Assembly: GCA_039654915.1 (NCBI GenBank)
Contig: CM077594.1
Span: 11,126,001-11,190,000 of the forward strand
Source of the DNA: Aquilaria yunnanensis
Taxonomy: Eukaryota > Streptophyta > Magnoliopsida > Malvales > Thymelaeaceae
Reading direction: 5' to 3'
Length of the DNA: 64,000 bases
Part shown: positions 42,677 to 55,200 of the stretch, piece by piece
Position numbering within the stretch: the first letter of the stretch is position 1
How the letters are laid out: each line of letters starts with the position of its first letter
The notes under the pieces: model-generated
The model's input: the letters and a program-made list of their open reading frames with translations, nothing else
Told to the model about the DNA's origin: nothing
The model's database searches: none
Program-made: the position numbers and the translations under genes

Positions 42677-45476
42677 TGTTGACACCCAATTTCGTCCAAC
42701 CATAAAAAATTTTAAAAGAAATTAAATAAAAAAAATTATTATTTTTTTTATTATTATTATTACTAAAAATTTTAATTAGTTTAAAATACATTTTTTTTTT
42801 TGTGAAGATTTGATTTAAAATGATATATGTGTGTATTTGAAAGAAAAAAGAAAACTCCAAAAAAATGGCAAAATTTAAAAGTTTGAGGTAAAAATGACAA
42901 CATTAAGAAGTTTCGGGAAAAATTGACAAATTCTGAAAGTTCCAGGAGCATTTGGTAGTTTGTCACATAAAATTTTGGGCCTGCCGACGTTTCTGGCGCA
43001 AATTGACAGAAAACGACAAAATTGTCAAAATCAGAAGCTTCAGGAACTTATCCAGAGGCTGAGAGACGCAAAGGACTAAAATTGTCATTTTACCAATTTA
43101 AAAGATAAGTTTGAAATTTTTTATTAATTTATCCATCAATATTTCAGCCAAACTTCCTCTATAAATAGCCCCCCAAATTTTGTGCTGAACACAGAAAAAA
43201 AATAGAGGAAAAGCTTAGAGCTCCGTTTTAAAAAAAGAAAAAATTACAGCTAAAAGTCCCTGGCTCTCCTCCCTTTTCCCAGAAAAGCCTAAAACTTCCA
43301 TCTGTTTACATAAACACCATCTTCTTCCTCTTGCTGCCAAATTTTTTCCCCATCCCCCGTCGCCGTTTCCAGTTTTTTTTTTTTTTTTTGTTTTTTTTTT
43401 GCGTTTTTCGTCTTAGGAAATTCAAAAATTTTAACTTTCAGGTAAAACTCATCTTTAGTCCTTTATCTTTTCAATTTCTTTCTCTTTGGTTACTAACCTT
43501 TTATTTTGTTCTTGCAGAAAGAAAAAACTAATTACTAACTCTTTTAATCTTTATTTGTTTATTTATTATTTATTGTTGTTATTATTGCTAACTTTTTATT
43601 CTTGTTATTATTGTTACTAACTTACTAACCTTACTAACCTTTTATTATTGTTATAATTGTTACTAACTTACTAACTTACTAACCTTTTATTTTTATTATT
43701 GTTATTAACAACTAACTTTACTAACTTTGCTAATTTTTATTATTGTTGCTATTATTATTGTGTTATTAAAGTGGATGGCCAAAAAACCCCACTTTATTAT
43801 TATTAATTGTCTATTTTTTTTTGTGATTAAATTTATTTCACTTTTAATTTTTATAAAAATAATAATAATAATAAAAAGAAAGAAGAATTTTATGTATAAT
43901 TATTAAGGCTAATAAAAATCATTTTTAGAAAAAGCTAATTATCTTTTATTATTTTGGAATACATGTTTTTTATTATTTAACTTTTTATTCTTTTTATTAA
44001 AATTAAATAAACATAAGTAAATAATCACAAAAAAAAAATAAAAAAATACAAATCATTTCTTTTTAAATATATCTTTACAAGTAGCAATAATTAAAATTTA
44101 ATAAAAACAATAATAAAAATCCAATAAAATTATGATTAAGATTAATAATTAATTAAATAATTAAAAATTAAAATTTAATAAAAATTAAACTCCATGTCCA
44201 AATGATCCGCCAGGATCTAATGGTTTGGAGAATAAAATTTTTTTAAAAAAATATAAAAATATAAAATTAATTTTAATAGTTATTTTTTTTATTCAGTAAA
44301 AATAATAAAAATTAAAACAAAATCTTTCTTTAATAAAAGAAGCATATGAAAAATCAAAAATTTTCTTTTATGTTTAAAATATACGTAAAAATTTTTGGTT
44401 TTCTTTATTAAATAAATAAAATCTTAATTAAATAATTACTTTTGGTTAATCTTTTATTCAAAATAAATTATATAAATATCAAGACTTTTTCTTTTATTTT
44501 TAATATACATATAAATCCTTAGTTTTTTTAATAAAATTTTGATTAAATAATTACTTTTTGATTATTCTTTTATCAAATAAATAGAATAAACATAAAATAA
44601 ATGTCAACTCTTTAATTTCTTTAAAGATTTTTTATATTAAATATTTAAAAATTACTTTTTGATTCTTTTATAAGTTGAGTAATTATTTAAATAATAAATA
44701 TCTTTCATTAAACAAATAATCTTTCAAAACAAAACTAAAAGAAAAAAAAGTAAAATAAAAGAAAAGAAAAGAAAGAAAAGAAAAGAAAGAAAAGAAAGAA
44801 AAGAAAGAAAAGTAAAAGAAAGAAAAGAAGAACAAGCAAAAGAATAAACAAAAATTGAAAAATAAAAAAACAAAAGAAAAATATAAAATATAAAAAAAAA
44901 AGGAAATGAATAAATTTTTTTAGTTAACATTAAAAGATCCTTAACAATTAATTCCATAATTAAATAATTAACAAATAAATTAAATTAATTTTCCATATCC
45001 GGATGATCCGGCAGGATCTACGGTTTGGAAAATATCAAACTTTCAAAATAAATAAATTAAATAAAAAGATAAAAATCCATATTTTTACGATATGGATTAA
45101 AATTTTGTCAAATTCCGTGTCCGGGTGACTCGGCAGAGTCCATGGTTCGGAGTTAAATCTTCCGTGTCCGGGTGACTCGGCAGAGTCCATGGTTCGGAAG
45201 TATCAAATTTTATCCGAATTAATTACCAAAAATCCACATCCAATTAAATAATTTCAGTTGAAATTTATGTGTTGAAAATTAACTGAATTTTTTTTTAAAG
45301 CAAAGCAAAACAAAAATTAAAATCAACTAAGGTGCCAATTTTGGGCGCTATAACAAAGTTGTTTTAGCGTAACCGTACTCCCGATCCCCGAACTCTCGTA
45401 GACCAATTTTAAGGTGACCAATCGACCTAGGTGAAACAGATTGGTGGCGACTCCAGAAAACCACGACGTTGCCACA
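42677..45476. mobile_element. Solo LTR, 2.8 kb, inserted in the satellite
   Basis: It starts TGTTGACACCCAATTTCGTCC and ends CGACGTTGCCACA, flanked by the 5-bp duplication GACCC (42672-42676, 45477-45481), which is itself part of the satellite unit. TATA-like TATAAATA at 43160-43167. Inside are ATT/TTA-rich tracts, an AAAAG-rich tract (44750-44830), and a ~40-bp tandem pair around TCCGTGTCCGGGTGACTCGG (45114-45192). It is the same family as 10663-13047, sharing both ends and TTGGTGGCGACTCC near the 3' end. Confidence 0.88.
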
Positions 45477-46072
45477 GACCCGGTCACAACGAAGGTACCT
45501 TCGATGTGACCCGGTCACACTTTTAGGTTACCTTCAAAGTGACCCGGTCACAACGAAAGTACCTTCAACGTGACCCGGTTACTTTTTTAGGTTACTTTCA
45601 AAGTGACCCAGTCACATTTTTAGGTTACCTTCAACGTGACCCAGTCACAACGAAGGTACCTTTGACGTGACCCGGTCACATTTTTAGGTTACTTTCAAAG
45701 TGACCGGGTCACAACGAAGGTACCTTCGATGTGACCCAGTCATATTTTTAGGTTACCTTCAAAGTGACCCGGTCACAATGAAGGTACCTTGGAGGTGACC
45801 CGGTCACATTTTTAGGTTACCTTCAAAGTGACCCGGTCACAACGAAGGTACCTTCCACATGACTCGGTCACATTTTTAGGTTACCTTCAACGTGACCCAG
45901 TCACAACGAAGGTACCTCCAACGTGAACCGGTTACAACAAAGGTACCTTCGACATAACCTGGTCACTTTTTTAGGTTACCTTCAAAGTGACCCGGTCACA
46001 ATGAAGGTACCTTGGAGGTGACCCGGTTACATTTTTAGGTTACCTTCAAAGTGACCCGGTCACAACGAAGGT
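45477..46072. repeat. Palindromic 31+33-bp satellite array, right part
   Basis: About nine 64-bp dimers continuing the array at 42239. GGTACC and GGTTACC palindromes alternate between GTGACCCGGTCAC blocks. It ends at the 3' edge of the minus-strand Copia element. Confidence 0.9.
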
Positions 46073-46100
46073 ACCTTAAATAGGACTTTAATACCCCCTT

Positions 46101-46424
46101 TCAAGTTGGTGCATGGATGTTTTGAATGCCTAACTTGGAAGTAAGATGCTCAAATTGCTCTTGGCTTAGTGCCTTAGTAAGCACATCTGCACGTTGTTGG
46201 CTGTTGGTAACGTGTACTGCTTCAATGTCACTTGATTGTACTTTCTCTCGAATGAAGTGGCAGTCTATTTCGATGTGCTTAGTGCGCTCATGGAAGATAG
46301 GGTTCCTTGCAATGTGGATAGCTGCCATGTTATCACAGTAGAGTTGCATGGGTGCAGTTTGTTGAACCGTTAGGTCCTTGAGCAAGGCCTTTAACCATAT
46401 AAGCTCACTTGTAGCTAAAGCCAT
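46101..46424 (-). pseudogene. Copia RNase H segment
   Basis: Encodes CDNMAAIHIARNPIFHERTKHIE and ends with LGIQNIHAPT and a stop: the Copia RNase H C-terminus. The upstream RNase H core (about 46430-46600) is broken by stops. Confidence 0.85.
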
Positions 46425-46820
46425 GGCAGGATACTCAGCCTTTGTTAAAGATCTTGAGATAATAAATTGCTTCTTAAACTTCCATAATATTGGTGCATCA
46501 GAAAAGAAGGTGATATAACCTATAGTGGACTTCCTTGAAATGGGACATCTCGCCTAGTTAAAATCAACATATGCATGAACACTCAGTTTTCCTTATACTG
46601 GAAAGAATAAGTCAAGACCTGGTGTACCTTTTAGGTATCGAAGAACATGCATGACCCCATCAAGTTGTGCTACAGTCGGCTTTTGCATGAATTGACTTAG
46701 AAGATTAATTGAATAGGTAATATCTGGACGAGTAATCATGAGGTAAATTAATTTCCCAATTAATCTTCAATAAGGACTAGGAACTTTCAGTTTTCTTCCT
46801 TCTTTTAAAGCCAAATGATG

Positions 46821-47312
46821 TTATTGTTGCAAAGGAACCTGAGCAGGTTTGCAACCAAGCATGCCTACTTCCTTAAGGATATCTAGTGTGTCTTTAAGCT
46901 GAGAGAGAGAAATACCCTTGGGGGTTCTCACAGCTTCAGGACCAAGAAAGTATCTTAGCTTCCCTAGGTCTTTAATGTAAAACTCCTCATTCAAGTAATC
47001 CTTTAGCTTTTGTATCTCTTCATGATCATTACTAGATATGATCATATCATCAATATAAAGTAGCACAGCAGTAAATATGGTACCTTTTTGTAAGGTAAAC
47101 AATGAATGGTCAATTGTTGATTGCATAAATCCATACTTTATGAGAGAGTTGGAAAATTTTTCAAACCATTGTCTTGGAGCCTGTTTGAGCCTATAGAGGG
47201 ATTTCCTCAACTTGCAAATGCTATCATCCCCCAATTTTAGGATCCCTAGAGGAGGTGTCATATATATTTCTTCACAAAGATCACCTTGCAAGAATGCATT
47301 ATGTACATCCAT
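46821..47312 (-). pseudogene. Copia reverse transcriptase segment
   Basis: MDVHNAFLQGDLCEEIYM, SLYRLKQAPRQWFEKF and the catalytic LLYIDDMIIS are readable, followed by LGKLRYFLG. A stop just upstream of the first Met codon separates it from the 5' half of the RT (47.3-47.6 kb). Confidence 0.88.
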
Positions 47313-48187
47313 TTGGTGAAGTTCCTATCGTTTTCTAGCTGCCATTGCCGAAAGACATCTGATTGAGGTAAGTGTGGTTACTGGTGCGAAGGTTTCAACA
47401 TAGTCTATGCCCTCTTTCTGAGTAAACCTTTTAGCTACAAGTCTTGCTTTAGAGTGTTTAATGCTTCCATTTGATTTGTACTTTATCCTGAACACCCATT
47501 TTGAGCCAATTAGTTCCTTTCCATCAGGAAGATGTTTAAGAGTCTATATCCTATTGTCCTCAAGGGCTTTTACTTCAGCCTTCATGGCTTCTTGCCAAAG
47601 GGGATATTTGACTGCTTGAGCATACTTTTGTGGTTCCATTAGAGAAAAGATAGCTACAATGTAAGCTTTGTATTCTGTACTCAAATTAGCATAAGAAAGA
47701 TAACTCGAGATGGGTATGCCTTACCTGAGGCAATTGTGTTAGCATCGATTATGATGGAAGATGACTTATCTGCATTCGGGAGATCACATACATATTCATT
47801 TAGATATAAAGGTGGCTTTCTTGACCTTTGAGGTCGGCTTTCTTGTGAGACGACACATGGGTTTGAAAGGTTAGGTTCCTGCAAGTTTTCAAATTATGGC
47901 TCTTGACTTTCTAGCATGATTTCTTGTCCCCCTAGATTTTCAGTGCCATCGTGTGTGGGTTCTTAAGGTGGTTGGGCTGGTGGCATAATTGATGTTTAGG
48001 AAGGAAACTTATTTTCAAAGAAGATCACATCTCTAGATACAAATAACTTTGGAGCTTCCACGTCCCATACCTTATATCCTTTTTGACCAAATGGATAACC
48101 TAGAAAGACACATGGTTTCAACCTAGTTTTAAACTTATCATTGGTTCAATGTTGGACATAACATAAGCAACTGAATACTCTTAAATA

Positions 48188-48900
48188 TTAAAGAGACATT
48201 GATTTGGAAAGAAAGGCCTTAATAGGAGTTTTGCGATAAAGGTTTGGAGTTGGAGTGTGGTTTATCAAGTATGTGGCTGTTTGTATGCATTCCCCCCAGA
48301 ATTTAAGGGGTAAATGAGCTTGAAAGTTAAGGGCCCTAGCAACCTCTAATAGGTGTTTATATTTTCTTTCTATAACTCCATTTTGTTGAGGGGTTTTAAC
48401 ACAAGAGGTTTGAAGGCATTCCCTTTTCTTGTAAGAAAGATAGCATATGTCCAGCTTTGAACTCAAATGCATTGTCACACCTGACAGTTTGAATAGTTTT
48501 ATTGAAAAAATTCTTTATCGTTGCATAAAAAGAGGTAAAACATGAATAAGCATCAGACTTTCTCTTTAAAAGATAGGTCCAAGTACAACAACTATGGTCA
48601 TCCACCAAGGTAAAGAAATAATGAGAACCTGACAATGTAGGAGTTTTGTAAGGCCCCTATATGTCTTTGTGGACTAGATTAAAGACAGACTTAGACCTAC
48701 GTAAGCTTTTTGGAAAGAACTTTCTTGTTTGTTTTGCCTTAGAACACACTTCACAAGTCTCACTTTTTTCTTTAAGAGGTATTTCAGAAAGATATAGAAT
48801 GGAAGAATGCTTATCTAGCGGTGCATGACCTAAACGCTGATGCCATATTTCATGAGAAGCTTTCTTATTAGCTGAAGCAATGAATAATGTCTTGATCTCC
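48188..48900 (-). pseudogene. Copia integrase segment
   Basis: 48635-48396 reads FFTLVDDHSCCTWTYLLKRKSD (integrase core start); a frame change follows; 48478-48188 reads [25 protein letters not shown]-pre-integrase-like sequence lies around 48.7-48.9 kb. It is interrupted by frameshifts. Confidence 0.85.
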
Positions 48901-49078
48901 TAAAAATAGTATAGGCCATCCTTCATCTCACCCTTGCCAATCAGTTTCCTCAAAGTCAGGTCCTGTAATACACAAAAAATAGGAAAGAAGGTCACTTAAC
49001 AAATAAGTTGCTGAGTGATTTTGCTAACTGAGATCAAATTGCATGTGAAAGACGGAATAAAGAGAATATCATCCAATT

Positions 49079-50300
49079 TTAACTGCGGCGATGCTTGATT
49101 GCCCCATAAGCCTCCACAAGCAAGTTCGTGTCATTTGGCAGTTTAACTACCGTTGAACTTTTCGCAGATCGTATATTTTCAAGTAATTGATTATAATGAA
49201 CCATATGTTTAGATGCTCCACTATCTATCACCCAATCTGATTTTTGCTTACCAACAAAGTTCACATGACTCTCATGTTTTTGTCTCGAGAGCATCGTAAG
49301 AATTTGCTCTATTTGAGCTTGAGTGAATGGCATTTGGTCTTGTTTGTTATTGACACTGCTGGTGCCAACTTTGTTTGCTAGAGATTGCCTATCTTTCTTG
49401 TCTGGTTTGTTGGTGTTTCCTCCTACCTTTTTCTTTCCTTGCCACCAATCTGGATACCCAATGATCTCGAAGCATTTTTCTGGATTGTGACCATTCTTCC
49501 ACAGTGCTTGCAAAGTCCATTTGACTCCCTATCCAAGGTGTTTTTGTCTGGTGCTTTTCTTGTTGCAAAAGCAACTTCTGTTGCAGGAGCCCTAAGTGTT
49601 ACCACATTTAATTGCCTTTCTTGTTTTACTATGAAGGCATAGGCTTTATTGATTGATGGGAGAGGCTCCATATTCAGGATTTGTGATTGAATAATGCTGA
49701 ATTGATCATTCAACCCATGAGAAAGTGGTGTAGCTTCTCATTTTCCCTTTCAGCCATCATCTCTTTAATAGCGCCGCACGTGCATGAAGGAACCTTGCTA
49801 TAGGTGTTAAGCTCATCCTAAAGCTCTTTCAATTTGGTGTAGTTGGCAACTACAAACATTTCTTTCTACTGCATGAGAGCCAATTCTCTTTTAAACTCAT
49901 GAACCCAAGGGGCATTACCTTGTGAAAATCTGTCTTCTAGTTCCAGCCAAATCTCTCTAGCAGTGTTTGCATAGGTAATGCTTCCATGCAATTCAGGGGC
50001 AAGAGAATTAAAGATCCATGAGATCACCATGGAATTACACTTCTCCCAAAGGTTGATCTTTGCCTCATCATCTCCAGGTTTCTCCATTGTGCCATCAACA
50101 AAGGCTGTCTTATTGTTTGCTCGCAATGCATTCAACATAGCACGATGCCATATGGTGTGATTGTCTCCCTTCAACTGGCAGAATACTAACATGATTCCAG
50201 GTGAATCAGAAGAGCCGAGATGATAGGGAGATGTTGGATCATTCCCAAAAAATGGAGGACCTCCTCCACTGCTGCTCGATCTTTTTTTGTTGTCTAACAT
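49079..50300 (-). pseudogene. Copia gag and protease segment
   Basis: 50300-49866 is a UBN2-type gag start (DNHTIWHRAMLNALRANNK, ARBD-like EIWLELEDRFSQGN). A stop and a frame change follow at about 49.72-49.87 kb. The zinc knuckle is split across frames: LCKHCGRM in one (49.53 kb) and NGHNPEKCFEIIGYPDWW in the next. The protease motif WVIDSGASKHM is at about 49.22 kb. Confidence 0.85.
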
Positions 50301-50378
50301 TCTCAGTCAGCTAGGATTATCGATGGGAGCTTGGTTATAAGGGTTTTGGAATCAAGCGAGCCGCCTGGTCTGATACCA

Positions 50379-50732
50379 TGAAAAATTTTGAGTAGAAAGT
50401 ATTTCCATTCAACTAAATTCATCAAGAGTTCTCGAGGAACTTATACAATCCAAGATCTAGGACTTAGAGTCCAAGAGGGACTTTAACTTGGTGGTCAAGC
50501 AAACTACACATCTATCCCTAATCAATTTCTTAGTGCACAAACTACGTATGCATGACAAATAAACGAAACTATGCAAAGCACAAGGAGGACTCTAAAAGGA
50601 CTCTAAATAGGACTAAAGACTTTGCTACCTACTCCATGAAAATAAACGAAACTATGCAGAGCACAAGGAGGACTCTAATAGGACTCTAAATAGGACTAAA
50701 GACTTTGCTACCTACTCTATGAAAAATAAACA
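50379..50732 (-). repeat. 5' LTR of the minus-strand Copia, with ~88-bp U3 repeat
   Basis: Bounded by the primer site on one side; the outer end is probably ...AAATAAACA at 50732. The U3 side holds two copies (about 50559-50645 and 50646-50730) of a unit including GCACAAGGAGGACTCTAA and GACTTTGCTACCTACTC. Confidence 0.65.
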
Positions 50733-50819
50733 CCGAGATAAAACGAGAGGCCCAGAGCCACAGAATATTTGTTCCAAACAGGAAGAAGCCAAAACACAAA
50801 AAAGGTTCAGCGAGACGCG

Positions 50820-51832
50820 TTTGGTCATCTCAGTTCTATGATCGCCGGCCTGATGTTCTTCTGGGCCATTTTCCTGCAATATTTTCCGCACCAACTCCGG
50901 CACTTCGCCGAGAAATACACCCAGAGGCTGCTTGGTTTTGCTTACCCTTACATCCAAATCACCTTCAACTAGTTCACCGGCGAGCGGCTGATGCGCAGCG
51001 AAGCCAACTCCGCTATTGAGAACTACCTCTCCACCATCTTTTCCACCTAGGCTCGTAGGCTTAAGGTGGACATGATCAACAACAGCCACTCCCTCGTCCT
51101 CAGCAATGGACGACCATGAGGAGGTCGCCGACGACTTCAAAGGGACCAAAGTCTGGTGGGCCTCCGGCAAACATGTCTCCAAAACACAGCCTTCCATTTT
51201 CTACCATGTCGCCGATGAAAAGCGATACTACAAGCTCACTTTCCACAAACGCCACCGAGACACTGTCATCGGGCCATATCTGAGCCACGTCTTGAGAGAA
51301 GGGAAAGTGATTAAGGTGCTTAATCGGCAGCGGAAGCTTTACACCAAAAACGGGTCTCACTGGAGCCATGTCGTTTTCGAGCATCCCGCGTCATTTGAGA
51401 CTCTGGCGATGGAGCCGGAGAAGAAGAAGGAGATCATCGAAGATTTGGTTGCTTTCAGCAGAGCGGAAGAGTTCTACTCCAGAATTGGGCGAGCTTGGAA
51501 AAGAGGGTATCTGCTTTACGGCCCGCCCGGAACCGGGAAGTCCACCATGGTTACCGCCATGGCCAATCTTCTGGGTTACGACATTTACGACTTCGAATTG
51601 ACGACCGTCAAGGATGACACGGAACTGAGGAAGCTACTCATCGAGACATCGAGCAAGTCGATTACGGTGATCGAGGACATCGATTGCTTGCTAGAATAGC
51701 CGGGTCAGAGGAGGAACAAGAAGGGGAAAGACGACGAAGCAGGAGATGAGAAATTTAAGGACCTGAACCCAAAACCAGCGAAAGAAGAGAAAGAAGTCAA
51801 AGCTCGTCAAGTTGCGCTTTCTGGGTTGTTGA
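50820..51832 (+). pseudogene. BCS1-type AAA-ATPase pseudogene, 5' part
   Basis: Member of the plant AAA-ATPase 'ASD, mitochondrial-like' (BCS1-related) family, normally membrane-anchored and about 480-520 residues. Order: N-terminal anchor (GLMFFWAIFLQYFP), AAA-associated domain (YPYIQITFN..., GERLMRSEA), WWASGKHVSKTQP, then the AAA core with Walker A YGPPGTGKST (about 51518-51547) and Walker B ITVIEDID. Damage: TAG at 50970 and 51048, a 1-base insertion near 51104 (SLVLSN/MDDHEE), TAG at 51697, and loss of the initiator Met region. Interrupted at 51832 within SGLL/NFIDG by a Copia element. Confidence 0.9.
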
Positions 51833-52149
51833 TGTTAATCAGATGTCCTTGGAGCATGAAAGCAAAGCTAGACAGAAACGTGCAGAAGGAGGATTCTTCC
51901 TTGTTGCACAAACAGTTGCTGGAAGATTCACTAAATCTATTTGTTATGATTGCTTAGGTACATTATGTTGTTAGTTGAGTTATGTAAGCTGTTTTTCAGC
52001 TAGTTAGTTGCAAAAGATTAGGAAAGTAATCTTATCTTTTTATGTATTTAAGTTTGATGAAGTAAATGAAAATGTAAGCTATTCCAGCATTTGTTTTAGC
52101 TTCTAAAAACCAACATTGCTCTCCTGCATTTTTCTCCAAAAAACCAACA
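51833..52149 (+). repeat. 5' LTR (317 bp) of the AAA-ATPase Copia
   Basis: Begins TGTTAATCAGATGTCC and ends AAACCAACA; the primer site follows after three bases. Contains a TTTTTATGTATTTAAG TATA-like region. Confidence 0.92.
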
Positions 52150-52217
52150 AATTGGTATCAGAGCCCATTTTCTCAAGGGGACCTGAGCACAAAACACCAA
52201 CAATCAAACCAGTCCAA

Positions 52218-55200
52218 ATGGATGCTGAAACACCCTTCAATATTCTTGCGCCTCCAGTCTTCAATGGTTCAAATTTTCAATCTTGGTCCATCAGAATGCG
52301 GGCCTTCCTTGAGGCTAATGACTTGTGGGAAGCCATTGAAGAAGATTATGAAGTACTCCCACTGCCAGAAAACCCAACCATGGCTCAAATAAAGAACCAC
52401 AAAGAGAGGAAGCAAAGGAAGTCCAAAGCAAAGGCCACATTGTTCTCAGCCGTGTCATCTTCAATCTTCAACAGGATAATGACACTTCAATCTGGCAAGG
52501 AGATATGGGACTACCTAAAACAATAATATGAAGGCAGTAAGAAGATCAAAGGCATGCAAGCATTGAACCTGCTGCGAGAATTTGAAATGCAAAGGATGAA
52601 GGAGACGGAACCTGTCAAGGAATACTTTGACAGGCTTCTAAACATAGCAAAGTAAGGCTACTGGGCTCAAAGCTTGAGGATGCCAGGATTGTGCAAAAGG
52701 TTCTGGTCACCCTTCCAGAAAAATTCAAAGCCACACTGCCTTCACTGGAAAACTCTAAGGATCTGACCAGCATCACTCTAACAGAACTCTTAAGTACCTT
52801 GCAAGCTCAGGAACAAAGGAGACTTATGAGACAAGAAGGTTCTGTGGAAGGTGCTCTACAGGCCAAGACACCAAACACAAAATGCAAGGCAGATAAAAGA
52901 AGAAAGGAAGGATCAAAAGCAAGTTCAGCTGCCAAAGGTGGAACCAACCCAGTTCAGGAAAATCCATGTCCCTACTGCAAGAAACTTAATCATGCACCTG
53001 AGAGATGTTGGTGGAGGCCAGACCGCAAATGCAATAAGTGTGGTCAATTAGGACACATAGAACGAATCTCCAAGGAGCAACAGCAAACAGGAGAAGCAAA
53101 GTAGGCTGATGGTGTGGAAGAGCAACTGTTCACAATTAGCTTTTTTTCAAGCACAACAAAAAGTTGGTTAATAGATAGTGGCTGCACAAACCATATGACG
53201 CATGACATAAATTTGTTTAAGGAGCTGGACAGATCAGTGTCATCCAGAATAAGGATTGGAAATGGTGATTACTTAGAAGCAGAAGGCAAAGGAACCATAG
53301 CCATCAAAGGACACACAGGTTTGAAGTTAATTTCTGATGTACTCTATGTTCCTAACATAGATCAAAACCTGTTAAGTGTTGCCCAGCTGCTTGAAAAAGG
53401 CTTCAAGGTACATTTCGAAGGTGGTTGCTGCGTAATAAAGGATGGGGCAAACAAGGATATTTTCAAAGTCAGAATGCAGAACAAGACCTTTGCACTGGAC
53501 TTGGTAAAAGAAGATCAAGCGGCAGTAATGGTGACAGGAGGTGACACCATGCTATGGTACAGGAGGTTAAGACATTTCCATCATGGTGCTCTACAGCATC
53601 TGAAGAAGAGAGAAATGGTTGAAGGCCTACCTGCACTTTAGGAAAACCTACCCTTGTGTGCAGCATGTCATCTCAGGAAACAAAGTAGGCTACCTTTCCC
53701 ACAAAGCAAAACATGGAGAGCAATCAGGAAGCTTCAGTTGGTACACACTGATGTAGGTGGCCCTCTTAAAACTCCATCCCTAAATGGAAGTAAGTACTAT
53801 CTGACTTTCATTGATGACTATACAAGGATGTGTTGGATCTACTTTCTGAAACAAAAATCAAATGTTGCTGACATTTTCTGGAAATTTAAGGCATGGATTG
53901 AGAATCAAAGTGGCACAGAGTTACTGACTATAAGGTCAGACAATGGGGGAGAATACACCTCAGCAAGGTTCAACCAATTCTATCATGAAGCTGGCATAGA
54001 ACATTAGACTGCTCCTTACACCCCTTAACAGAACGGAGTAGTTGAAAGAAAGAATAGAACAATCATGGAAATGACCAAATGCCTACTTTATGACAAAGAC
54101 TTGCCAAAGAAATTCTGGGCAGAAGCAGCAAACACTGCTGTGTTCCTGCTAAATAGATTGCCCACCAAAGCAGTAGAAGGAAAAACTCCATTTGAAGCTT
54201 GGTATGACTTCAGGCCAAGGGTTCAAAACTTGAAAATTTTTTGCTGTCTATGTTTCTCTTATGTACCTCAGGTAAAGAGAGACAAGCTGGACAAGAAGGT
54301 AGAAGCTGGGATTTTTGTGGGCTATAGTCAAACCTCAAAGGCCTACGGAATCTTCCTCCCACAATGCAGCAAGCTCACTGTCAGCAGAAATGTGAAATTC
54401 TTTGAAAATGAAAAGTGGAGCTGGAACAAAGAAAAGGAAAACGCAAAAGAGCTTTCATTTGAGGAGGAGACTGAGGATGTTGATGACCCTCCTGTAAGAG
54501 GAACCAAGACATTAGCTGAGATCTATGACAACTGCAATGTAGCTGTGCTTGAACCAGAAAGGTATGACGCTGCTGCTCATGATTCTAAATGGGTAGAGGC
54601 AATGAAGGATGAGCTAAGGATGATTGAAAAAAATCAAACCTGGGAGCTAGTGGACAAACCATTACACAAGAAAGCAATAGGAGTCAAATGGGTTTACAGA
54701 ACCAAACAAAATCCTGATGGTTCTGTGAACAAACATAAAGCTAGACTAGTGGTGAAAGGCTAAGCACAGATATTTGTAGTGGATTTCTCAGAAACTTTTG
54801 CTCCTATGGCAAGGCTTGATACAGTAAGGTTGCTGGTGGCTTTGTCTGCACAAAAGGGGTGGATAATACATTAAATGGATGTCAAGTCAGCCTTCCTAAA
54901 TGGCTATCTGAAGGAAGAGATTTATGTTGAACAACCAGAAGGTTTTTCTGTCCAAGGAGAAGAGGACAAAGTATATTTACTGAAGAAGGCTCTATATGGT
55001 TTGAAGCAAGCTCCTAGGGCCTAGTACAGCAAGATAGATTCCTATCTAATTAACTTAGGTTTCAAACGAAGCCTCAGTGAATTCACCTTATATGTAAGGA
55101 ATGCTGACACTCAAATGCTTATTGTCTCTCTGTATGTTGATGACCTCTTAGTGCAGGAAGCAGCAATGAGCTAATAAGGTGGTTCAAGGACAGCATGACT

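Larger units (their letters stand above)
46071..50732 (-). mobile_element. Decayed Copia retrotransposon, minus strand
   Basis: Gag to RNase H in Copia order is read from right to left, with many frameshifts and stops. The primer site complement TCTGATACCA is at 50369-50378. The 5' LTR begins at 50379 and probably ends at 50732. At the other end a polypurine tract (complement of ATACCCCCTTTCAAG) at 46091-46105 is followed by only about 20 bases of LTR-like sequence (AAATAGGACTTTA) before the satellite, so the 3' LTR is almost entirely lost. Confidence 0.85.

Noticed and set aside
44724..44957. Ser/Phe-rich minus-strand frame
   Set aside because: Translation of an AAAAG-rich tract in the solo LTR.
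50712..51197. 161-codon minus-strand frame
   Set aside because: Antisense of the AAA-ATPase pseudogene, whose plus strand has clear family motifs.
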